A stretch of DNA of 50,440 nucleotides from Gnetum montanum (lineage: Eukaryota > Streptophyta > Gnetopsida > Gnetales > Gnetaceae). The notes below the pieces were generated by a model. It saw nothing but the letters and a program-made list of their open reading frames with translations. It had not been told where the DNA came from and ran no database searches. Position numbers and translations under genes: made by a program. The stretch lies in the NCBI GenBank assembly GCA_015680685.1, contig MNCI01003767.1, forward strand, positions 30,512 through 80,951, in the 5' to 3' direction. This document shows, in pieces, positions 42,331 to 50,440 of the stretch; within the stretch, counting starts at the first letter, position 1; each line of letters begins with the position of its first letter.

Positions 42331-44915
42331 ACTCCTAGGATCAGCTAACTTCCTGGGTAGGTTACTGGATCGAATCTAATCAAATACAACATGGGTCAAC
42401 ATTACAGTGTGGATTTAAGAGGGATTTTGGTTTGAAGGGGACTTGGATAAAGATGAGGTAGAGGAAGGTGGAGGAGTAGGGCTACCAACCACTAATGTGT
42501 CTGAGGGATTTGGTGGTTTGTAAGGTCAAAAGAAGGGTCTTTTCTTTGATCGTGGTTCCAACCTGCTTGGTTGGTTAACTAGTTGCAAATTAATTGCCCT
42601 TGTAGCATTTATTAGCTTTGGTTGGGTAGGCAATTTACCTTGCATGGATGGAGTAGGTGGTAGTTGTGTAGGAGGTGGAGGAGTAGGTGTAGGAATAGGA
42701 AGAACATGAGGATAGTAGGTGGCATCCCTCTTTACATATGGTGGTTGGTATACTTTCGGAGGATAGTGGTGAGGTTGGTAAGTAGCAACATGACCAGAGG
42801 AGTCCCATGGAGATGAAGGTTGCTAAACATAATAATCATAGGGGTCTGGTTGCTAGTAGGGATACTGTTGTCTTGGAGGTCTCAACACCCACAATTGTGG
42901 TTGCTACCACTGTTGGTATAATTTATAGGGTTGGAGTGGAGTTCCACTTGGATAATACTACTGTGGTTGGTGGAACTGTCAAGAGTTTCCTTGTGGATAA
43001 GGTAATCTCTTGGGTGTTTGCCTTTGTTCAAGTCATGAATGTAAGGCATACATCCCAGATTCTTGCAAGCATGACATAATTGGACAAAATCCCTTGGGAT
43101 GTTCATACTGGTAGTTGTTACATCCACCACCATCATCTGATTCGTTGTCTACAACCATCTCTATCATAGTCATCTTACCCTTACCCTTGGATATGGCACA
43201 TTCAACTTTCTTACATTTCCAACGCTCATGCTCACCACTTTGCTCCTTGCACTCTTTAGCAATTTTTAAGATAACCTGAAACTTATTGTCCATGGAGTCC
43301 CATAATTTGTCAACCTTAGCTATAATTTTGGACTACAATTTTTGGAGTGGCAAGGTTTTCTGATTAGCCACCTCATCTCTGGTTAACTCATCCTCACTAT
43401 CATAAAATTGAACCCTCATTTTTCAGATAGAAGGGTTCTTGTTGTATTTCTTTGCACTTTCTTGCTTCCTCAATTATTCCTCCTCCCTAGCTACATGCTT
43501 AATTAACTTGTGGTTCTAATGGATGCTTAACTCTGTCAATCTCCCTTGAGCATAGATGCCAAGGATTTTCCTTGTTTTAGACCACAACCTATCTATGATA
43601 TGGTGGAGTTGATTAAGCTGAAAGTATCCATGGCTGGGACACTTATGCAACAAAGAGTAGTATTGGCCAATAGTGGCATCCAAGGGCTTATGGTTTTTTG
43701 TTTCCACCCTTGGATCTACTTCCTTAAATTGAACACTTAGGAGTATGTTTGATATTTTTCATTAAACAATTCTAACATCATAATCCACCGTCAAATTGAT
43801 TCTGGCTCCAAGGGCTGGTACCAATTTTCTACTTCCTTAATGAGTGTCCTTGGAAATAATTTTAACTTCTACCCATCATTCTCAATATTTTGCAAGTCAC
43901 ATGCATCTTGGAAGGCTTAGAGATGATTTTGCGAATCAAGATCATAGCCTCCCTTAAACTGAGGGATGTTGTTCATGTTCAACCTCTTTATTTTGGTATC
44001 CTTTACATGCCTTGTTGTAATCCTCATGGCCTCTACAATGTCTAATATGCTGCGAGTGATAAGTAGAGGTTCATTAAGGCCATAGTGATGGTGCCTATGA
44101 TGTTCTCTACTAACCCTTCTTTCATTGCAGTGGGTCTCTCTGGATTGTCCATGCCTTCGATCACGACTATCCCAATGGTCCCTTCTATTGTTTTGGTTCC
44201 ATCATTCACCTTCATCATGGTCATGTCCTCTGTAGCCACGATCTAAGCCAGATGAAGAAGATGATGATGATGAAGGGGAAGAGGAAGGAGTACTTTCATC
44301 ATGCCAATGCCTACCACCTTCTCTTCAATGATCGTGACCACAATCGCAATCATGACTTCCATTTGTCCCCTTATCATGACCTGCTTCTCTAGATCCATTT
44401 TTTTCATTTGATCCATTCCAACCAGAACCTGGATTATGAATTATGGATTGCACGTTCTAGTTAAGGGCCCCTTGACCAAAGTCAAAGAGAGGAGTGTCAC
44501 AAAAGGAAAAGCTTCCAAAGAAGTGTTCACCTTCATCTAATGGACCAAGCAGAGGTGGAAAAGTATTTAACCCCTTGCCCTTCAAAATATCATGTTGGTG
44601 CTCTAGTTAACAATCCCTTAACCTTTATGCTTCAATGGGATGATGATTCCTTAAATCGGGATCTCGCATCTCATACTCCCCATGAAGATGTTGAAGTCCA
44701 TGTCATGTAAGCATTAGCTAGAGCATAGCTAGAAAAAATCGATCTAGTGGCAACACGATGTTGGCTTCCATGTCGTGCCACCATAGCATTTCATCTTGAT
44801 GTAAGATGAAGGTGAAGTCTGGTACATACTCATCGGGATGAGCATATACCACCCACTATTGTTGAGGCACTTGGTTTGCCCTAGGCAGAGATAGACTCAT
44901 ATGAGAAGAAGACAT
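42331..44915 (-). pseudogene. Gypsy gag relic
   Basis: A minus-strand frame starts at ATG 44915 (MSSSHMSLSLPRANQVPQQ then a stop). About 44050-43740 reads as a gag core: IPQFKGGYDLDSQNHL, AFQDACDLQNI, LKLFPRTLIKEVENWYQPL, MMLELFNEKYQTY, equivalent to the retrotransposon gag domain. Around 43060-43110 a Cys/His-containing stretch (GFCPIMSCLQESGMYALHS, or CHACKNLGCMPYIHD in another frame) may be a ruined zinc knuckle. Between the core and the start are Arg/His/Asp-rich repeats. The region is broken by stops and frameshifts. Confidence 0.75.
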
Positions 44916-45063
44916 TTTATATTAATGAATCTATATGTAGTGTGCGGGTAAGATTTAATTTAGTTGTAATAATAATTTTTGTTTTTGTAAGATTTGACTC
45001 TTAGGGTTTGAACAACGAGGTTACTAAGTTTCACTAAGTTTAGATAGTGCATGTAGAACTAAA

Positions 45064-45083
45064 GTCTCTGGCCATGATGCCAA
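45064..45083 (-). other. Primer-binding site of the gypsy element
   Basis: Directly inside the 5' LTR the minus strand reads TTGGCATCATGGCCAGAGAC. This resembles a plant initiator-Met tRNA 3' complement (TGGTATCAGAGCCA) with a few changes. Confidence 0.75.
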
Positions 45084-45937
45084 TGATGAGCGACAAGGTA
45101 CCCCTACATCCAACCATACAAATCACAGGTGCTCATGTGTGATCTGGTCAAATTTTACAGACTTTAATTACCAAGAACACTAGAGCTAAATGGTGAGTTC
45201 ATGTTGTCTGTTCATTGTCTTCCTAGCCTCACTTGTGAAATGCAAGCGTATGGTTAAATGTGATTGAGGCATAAGATTTTTATCATTTTATGTTTTATCA
45301 AATTAATTAACTAAAAAAAGAATGAAAGTGAGAGTAATTAAGTGCTAAGTGAACTATTTTCTAATCTAGCCTAACACAAGTAACCATCCCCACTTCCCGG
45401 ACACATCCTAAACTTCATGTAAATGTTGTTGGGTTGTCAAATGCTAACCATTTCTGAGCTACCAAGTGTCACACATATGTTTGAAGGGGTTGTGCTTGTG
45501 TATTTTAATTAGTTTCTTAATTAATCAAAATTAATTGCTAAATGAATAACATTAAATGTGAATGACATGAAATAATGATATATAAATGCATAAGAAAGAA
45601 AGTCTCAAGTGCTGCAAGGATGAATTAAAGAGCTTGTCTTTATTGCCAACACAATGGTGTGTTTAGGTACATTAATGCCTGAATAAAGATTTAGTTATAC
45701 TTAGACCTCTTATTGCAAGCACTTGGAAAATATTCTAACTCTCTAATGAATAAATTGCAAGAACTTTGCTACTTGACTTTCAAAACTACTCCTGAATTGT
45801 GTGCCTAAGGGCTGTATTTATAGCCTAGGAGTATCCTGTGATATCACATGCTCGATATTGCATCTTGGGCCACAATATCGTGTACCCGATATCGCGAGCA
45901 CTCTGGTATCAAAGCTTATGTAAAGCATGATTCATCA
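45084..45937 (-). repeat. 5' LTR of the gypsy element (854 bp)
   Basis: The minus-strand ends are TGATGAATCATG and TTGTCGCTCATCA. The TATA box is at 45815-45822. The palindrome cluster at about 45835-45897 is better preserved than in the other LTR (GATATCGGGTACACGATATT on the minus strand). A GGCAATAAAG polyadenylation-type signal follows. Right flank ACAAT is the target duplication. Confidence 0.93.
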
Positions 45938-46429
45938 ACAATGTGTGCACTTTTTTAAAGGCCATTGATGAACAATTTGAGTCATTAGACAAGGCATTGG
46001 CCAACACCTTGATAATGAAGTTCTCATCCATGAAGCTCATTGAAACTCGTGGTATGCATGAGCACATCATGTAAATGAGGGATATAGCAGCTTAACTCAA
46101 AACACTTGAGGTTAAGATCAAAATATTTCCTTATGCATTACATCTTAAACATGCTTCCATTGTAGTACAGACCCTTTAAGATTTCTTATAACACACATAA
46201 GGACAAATGGTCAATCAATGAACTAATGACCATGTGTGTGCAAGAAGAGGGAAGGCTTGCTATGGAAGTGAAAGAGAGTGTGCATCTGGCTACACAAGAA
46301 AAGAATAAAGGAGAAGCCAAAGGTAAGAAGAAGGTCAACTTGCCTACACAAGTTGATATTAAGAAGAAATCTAAATATTTTTTTTGCAAAAAGAAAGGGC
46401 ACATAAAGAAGGATTGTTCTAAATATTAG
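45938..46429 (+). pseudogene. Copia gag, second part, with a damaged zinc knuckle
   Basis: The frame resumes exactly at the target duplication with VCTFLKAIDEQFESLDKALA, MKFSSMKLIETRGMHEHIM, then a stop, RDIAAQLKTLEVKI. After a frameshift comes an open frame at 46226-46429 (MTMCVQEEGRL ... KSKYFFCKKKGHIKKDCSKY). The zinc knuckle CX2CX4HX4C has Tyr in place of its first Cys. Continuity with 35546-35839 shows the gypsy insertion interrupted this gene. Confidence 0.88.
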
Positions 46430-46910
46430 AAATGGCTTGAAAAGCAAAGTACTAAACTCTCACTTGTTTGTTTTGAATCTAAAATGGTTGATGTTGGCCA
46501 TGACACATGGTGGATTGATTCTAGTTCTACAATCCATTTTACCAATTCCTTGCAAGGGGTGAAAAACCTAAGGAAGCCAGTGGAAAGTGAGTCATGCATC
46601 TATTCAAGCAATAAGATGCACTCACATGTGGAGGTAGTTGGAACATGCATATTAGTTTTAATAGTGGTTTTGTTTTAGAGTTGGAAAAGACATTTTATAT
46701 TCCTAGTTTTTTAAGGAATTTAATTTCTATTTCAAGGATTGTATCATTGGGATTTTCCTTTAATTTTTTAGATACTATGTTCAGTTTATATTATAGATCT
46801 GAACTTATTGGAAAGGGTACATTGACATATGGTCTTTTCAAAATTAATTACAAAATGAAACTTCTTATACTTCTATGCATGTTCATGCTAGCATTAAGAG
46901 ATGTGTTATG
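46430..46910 (+). pseudogene. Copia protease relic
   Basis: TWWIDSSSTIHFTNS keeps the catalytic Asp but has Ser where the DSG glycine should be. It is followed by VEVVGTC, a frameshift, then LEKTFYIPSFLRNLISISRI and LIGKGTLTYGLFKI, the usual copia linker before the integrase zinc finger. Several stops follow at about 46860-46910. Confidence 0.85.
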
Positions 46911-47760
46911 AATGATGAATCCTCTGTGTTGTGGCATCATAGATTAGGACATATCTCTATTGAGAGAATAAAGTGATTAGTAAATGATGGAGTACTTGGT
47001 ACTCTAGATTTTACTGACTTTGATACTTGTGTGAACTACATAAAGGGAAAGCAAACCAATATGTCAAAGAAAGGTGCCAAGAGGAGTTTAGACATATTAG
47101 AGATAATACATATAGATATTTATAGTCCAGATATGGATGTGTATGGTTAAAAGTATTCCATTACCTTTATTGATGATTATTCACAATATATGTATCTCTA
47201 CCTCCTTCATAACAAGAGCAAAGCTTTAGATGCCTTTAAGGTGTTTAAAGATGAAGTAGAGAAACAATGTGATAAGAAAATAAAGATAGTGAGATCTAAT
47301 AGAGGTGGTGAATACTATGGTAGATATACTTATGATGGACAAGCACTTGGTCCATTTGCTAAGTTTCTTTAAGAGCATGGGATTGTTGCCCAGTACACTA
47401 TGCTTAGTTCTCCAAACTAGAATGGTGTGGTAGAAAGAAGAAACCAAACATTATTGAACATGGTGTGGAGTATGCTTAGCAACTTCAAGCTTCCTAGGTC
47501 CTTGTGGATTGAAGCTCTTAAGATAGCCATGTATACATTAAACTGAGTTCCAACCAAGGTTGTCTCAAAGACATCATTTGAATTATGGAAAGGTTGAAAA
47601 TTGAGTTTGTGACATATACACATTTGGGGGTGCTCATTTGAAGTAAGAGTTTATAATCCACAAGAAAAAAGCTAGACTCAAGGACCATAACTGGGTATTT
47701 TGTTGGATATGTTGAATGGTCTAAGGGATACAGATTTTATTGTCTATAACATACTACTAG
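46911..47760 (+). pseudogene. Copia integrase relic
   Basis: WHHRLGHISIERI (HHCC finger, about 46933), then a catalytic-core start IHIDIYSPDMDVYG with a stop, FIDDYSQYMYLYLLHNKS, VRSNRGGEYYG (where SDxGGEY is expected, so the catalytic Asp is Asn), QYTMLSSPN, a TAG stop, GVVERRNQTLL with the catalytic Glu, and LPRSLWIEALKIAMY. Order and spacing match copia integrase. The region is inactive. Confidence 0.88.
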
Positions 47761-49171
47761 GTTTGTGGAATCAAGGAATGCTAAATTTCTTGAGAATGAC
47801 TTGATTAGTGAGATCAATAGATCTTGGAACATTGTTCTTGAGATAGATCATATAGATGCTCAACCCACTATTTCAAATGATAGATTGACTGTTGTGCACA
47901 ATATGCCTAGAGCACAAATGCGTAATGAACAACAACCAATCATTGAAGTTCCACAAACTACTGATCAAGAAGTAGTAGATCCAGCTGAACAACAGATACC
48001 AGAACCTATTGAACATCATGATCCTCAAGAGAATGATGAACCAACATTAAGAAGATCTACTAGAGTAAGGTGATCAGGGATTCCTAGTGACTATATGGTA
48101 TATTTATAGGAGTCTAACTACAACATAGGAGTTGAAAATGATTTTGAAATGTTTTCACAAGTCATGAGTTGTAAGGAATCTAACTTATGATATGATGCCA
48201 TGAAAGATAAAATGAACTCTATGTCATCCAATGGAGTCTAGAATCTTGTCAAGTTGCTTGATGGTGTAAAAGCCATTGGATGCAAATGGGTCTTTAAGAC
48301 TAAGAAAGACTCATTGGGCAACATTGAAAGATATAAGGCTAGACTTGTTGCTAAAGGGTTTACTTAGAAAGAAAGAATAAATTACAAGGAGACCTTTTTC
48401 TCCTATATTTAAGAAGGACTCCCTTCGTGTTATCATGGCATTGGTTGCCCATTTTGATCTTGAATTACATGAAATGGATGTGAAAATAACATTCCTTAAT
48501 GGTGATTTAGAGGAAGAGGTTTATATGAAACAACATGAAGGATTTTCCTATGGTGAGAAATTGGTATACAAGCTTAAGAAATCCATATATGGATTGAAAT
48601 AGGCCTCTCGTCAATGGTACTTAAAATTCCATGATATCATCACTTCATTTGGTTTTGAAGAAAACATCATGGATCAATGTATATACTAGAAGGTTAGTGG
48701 AAGCAAAATTCGTTTCCTTGTTTTATATGTGGATGATATCCTTCTTGCAACCAATAATAGTGGATATCTATATGAGGTGAAACATTTTCTCTCTACAAAT
48801 TTTGATATGAAGGATTTAGGTAAGGCATCTTATTTCATTGGCATTCAGATCCATAGGGACAGATCTAGATGTATTCTAAGATTGTTGTAGGAAACCTATA
48901 TCAATAAATCTTTAGAGAGGTTTCAAATGAAAGATTTTTCACAAAGAATAGCACCTATTGTGAAGGGTGACAGGTTCAATTTGAACCAGTGCCATAGGAA
49001 TGATTTATAGAAGAGTTAAATAAGCAACATTTCATATGCTTTAGCTATTGGAAGCCTTATGTATGCTCAGGTCTTCACAAGACCTAATGTTGCATTTGCT
49101 GTGGGAATGTTGGAAAAATATCATAGTAATCCAGGTATTGACCACTGGAGGGTTGCAAAGAAAGTGATGAG
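47761..49171 (+). pseudogene. Copia reverse transcriptase relic, cut off by a later insertion
   Basis: The linker before RT is open at 47765-48073 and ends TLRRSTRVR, the usual copia LRRSxRxR phrase. RT reads [36 protein letters not shown], a frameshift near 48400, then ELHEMDVK-like sequence, YVDD at 48726-48737, LATNNSGYLYEVKHFL, KDLGKASYFIGIQI, and SYALAIGSLMYAQVFTRPNV, ending IDHWRVAKKVM. The next codons of the family (RYLxGT and RNase H) are missing because a different sequence starts at about 49172. Confidence 0.9.
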
Positions 49172-49443
49172 TGAAACACTGTGAAAATTACGAGTCGGCC
49201 TCAGGCAAAGATTCGCAATTCAAGCGAGAGCGCACATCAGTTTTGTTCAAGGACAAGTTTACACTCTATCACGCATGGCAGCGTAGTGAGTGTAATAAGC
49301 TCCAAAATAGTCGAAGGCAGAGTCCAGAGAAGCACAACAGTTCGACACTTTTTCTCGCGGCGCATGGATAACTTGTCTTTACGCTCATTACGCCGCGGTG
49401 CGTACCATTGCGTATGTCATCATTAAAGCTAGGCATTATTTAC

Positions 49444-49625
49444 GCTTCACCATGCGCAGCTACGTAGTGAGCGTAAGTTACACATTGTTTTCGCTCCATC
49501 ACGCGCAGCTGCGTAGTGAGCGTAAGTTACACATTGTTTATGCTCCATCACGCGCAGTTGCGTAGTGAGCGTAAGTTGCACATTATTTACGCTTTGTTAC
49601 GCGCAGCTGCGTAGTGAGCGTAAAA
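49444..49625 (+). repeat. Tandem 49-bp units that are themselves palindromes
   Basis: Units start at 49444, 49493, 49542 and 49591 (the last partial). Each contains a hairpin-forming stretch with arms (TT)ACGCT and AGCGTAA around a GCAGCTGC centre; 49587-49623 is the best example. Related half-units (ACGCTC...GAGTGTAA) occur at about 49258-49293, 49373-49420, 49660-49700 and 49738-49780. Confidence 0.9.
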
Positions 49626-49856
49626 CAATTTTGAGCCTATTTTTTTTTACACCGGATTACGCTCATACACGCAATACAACGCGAATGAGTGTAATACAGC
49701 CTGAAAGCAATTAAAGCACGCTCAGCGTGTACCTGCTCTTCACACGCACAACACGCAAACGAGCGTGTTGTGCGTAGTCACAGTCTGACTTAAAATGGTC
49801 ATGCCAACAGGACCCACGTCATCAGGGTTACGCCTTTTCCACGAAGCGTCGCAGCC

Positions 49857-49864
49857 TATAAATA
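49857..49864 (+). promoter_or_regulatory. TATA box of the third LTR-like sequence
   Basis: GCCTATAAATACC is placed about 230 bp after the palindromic array and before a leader with CAGAG and GAGCA-rich repeats. It has the same TATAAATA core as in the gypsy-group LTRs. Confidence 0.65.
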
Positions 49865-49904
49865 CCTCAGTTGACAAAGATACAGGGGGTTGGCAAATCA
49901 GAGA

Positions 49905-50028
49905 AGCAGAGACATTTTTTTTTCTGAGCACCAGAGCATTTATCACTTTGAGCGGCAGAAAATCAAAAGGGCAAGAGCATTTTCTGAGCAAGGAAGCACT
50001 TATCACCTTGAGCAGAGAAACGAAGAGC
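49905..50028 (+). repeat. Imperfect duplication of about 70 bp in the leader
   Basis: A CATTTTTTTTTCTGAGCACC...TTATCACTTTGAGC stretch is followed about 65-70 bp later by GCATTTTCTGAGCAAGGAAGC...TTATCACCTTGAGC. Confidence 0.65.
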
Positions 50029-50440
50029 AACCTTTTGACAACTACCAACAAAATCATCCTTCAGCAAGAACAGAGCACAGTGCGCTTGAGCCTTAGCAAC
50101 AAGAGAGAGCATTCCATTAGCGGTCGCTGCCCTGTGCAGAATTTGCTCGAAGCAAAGAAGCAGAACACGGATTATAAGATTGTCTCGCCCAGTTTGCAGA
50201 CTCCACCGGTCAGAAACAATTGATCGGTAGACCTTAGAGCTTGACCATCCTTGCATCCCAGCTTTGGCCTACGAGGTAGATCGGACTTCTGTCTGGACAG
50301 TTTCCTTGTTGTTTTGTGCTCATTTTTACATCAAGTTATCGGGGGTCTCTCCCATTGTAACGTAACATACATTCTTTCAAAAATCGAAACATAGATCTTT
50401 GAAAATCACGCGTTTCTCTCTTGATTAGCGTCTCTTCGGC

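Larger units (their letters stand above)
35840..45937 (-). mobile_element. Complete Ty3/gypsy retrotransposon (10098 bp), decayed coding region
   Basis: It has two LTRs in direct repeat (35840-36709 and 45084-45937), TGATGA...TCATCA ends, a primer-binding site inside the 45084 LTR, a polypurine tract inside the 36709 LTR, and a 5-bp target duplication (ACAAT). Reading on the minus strand, the order is gag, protease, reverse transcriptase, RNase H, integrase. This is the Ty3/gypsy order, and the RT and integrase motifs (DHFPL, CPWGTFAY-like, ELVYGK) suggest the Athila/Tat branch without a chromodomain. The first 225 or so bases of the two LTRs differ at about 33 positions by eye, nearly all transitions, so the element is old. 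It sits in the gag gene of a copia element. Confidence 0.95.
34044..49171 (+). mobile_element. Ty1/copia retrotransposon, interrupted by two later insertions
   Basis: Parts in order are the 5' LTR (34044-34452), primer-binding site, leader, gag first half (35546-35839), an inserted gypsy element (35840-45937), gag second half, protease, integrase and reverse transcriptase (45938-49171). The frame stops mid-gene at 49171, where another LTR-like sequence begins, so RNase H and the 3' LTR lie outside the window. Domain order PR-INT-RT places it in copia; motifs resemble the Tnt1-94 type. Many stop codons and frameshifts make it inactive. It inserted into the kinase pseudogene locus; the candidate target duplication on the left is GTAAA (34039-34043), with the right copy not in the window. 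Confidence 0.9.
49172..50440 (+). mobile_element. Third LTR-like sequence, start of an element that runs off the window
   Basis: At 49172 the copia reading frame stops and TGAAACACTGTGAAAATTACG begins. The following 1.27 kb has the layout of a U3 and R region: tandem CpG-rich palindromes (49444-49625), a TATAAATA box at 49857-49864, and non-coding sequence after it. The candidate left target duplication is ATGAG (49167-49171). The other end, primer site and coding region are not in the window, so the class cannot be named. The open frames at 49740-50256 overlap on both strands, carry no domain and are best read as chance. Confidence 0.65.

Noticed and set aside
49444-49625. Regularly spaced palindromic units resembling a CRISPR array
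   Set aside because: The units are contiguous without variable spacers, and the context is a plant LTR. They are tandem repeats.
49740-50256. Open frames of 97-142 codons on both strands in the third LTR-like sequence
   Set aside because: They overlap each other in antisense, cross the TATA box and leader, and show no domain.
1-50440. tRNA, rRNA, snoRNA or microRNA genes
   Set aside because: No cloverleaf with A and B box, rRNA segment or clear precursor hairpin was recognised by eye. The strong inverted repeats seen belong to LTR promoters and the MITE-like element. A covariance-model scan would be needed to exclude small RNA genes.

Overview
The window looks like a piece of a large, repeat-rich plant nuclear genome. 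The grounds are a spliced plant-type leucine-rich-repeat receptor kinase (LRR-RLK), a plant subtilase relic, and Ty3/gypsy and Ty1/copia retrotransposons in several states of decay. The base composition is AT-rich and little of the sequence codes. A gymnosperm is my best guess, from the sparse genes and old diverged LTR elements, but the sequence does not prove it. One gap of 769 Ns lies at 24732-25500.

Layout. 265-4499 is a decayed LTR-type unit whose only coding relic is a transposon-associated protein with a coiled-coil half; its 3' LTR is 3772-4499. 5552-12395 holds two diverged copies of a repeat of about 3 kb, separated by a more GC-rich block of unknown origin (8525-9130). 13565-18822 holds the one gene that looks intact, a minus-strand two-exon LRR-RLK (15380-18822), with tandem repeats behind its promoter. 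19260-22700 has no recognisable gene. 22728-24556 is a subtilase pseudogene. 25683-28112 contains tandem and inverted repeats.

30195-34043 is a second copy of the RLK locus, now a pseudogene cut off by a copia element. That copia element (from 34044) was itself interrupted by a complete gypsy element with a 5-bp target duplication (35840-45937, minus strand). The copia reading frames resume at 45938 and stop abruptly near 49171, where a third LTR-like sequence begins and runs off the window. The order of events was therefore: RLK duplication, copia insertion, then gypsy and third-element insertions into the copia.

Only the RLK at 15380-18822 is likely to make a functional protein, probably a plasma-membrane receptor of the non-RD kinase type. 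The most unusual structure is regulatory. The gypsy-family LTRs and the unrelated third LTR each carry CpG-rich palindromes just upstream of a TATAAATA box, built from different sequences (a 20-bp perfect palindrome based on GATATCGCG in one; 49-bp tandem units centred on GCAGCTGC in the other).
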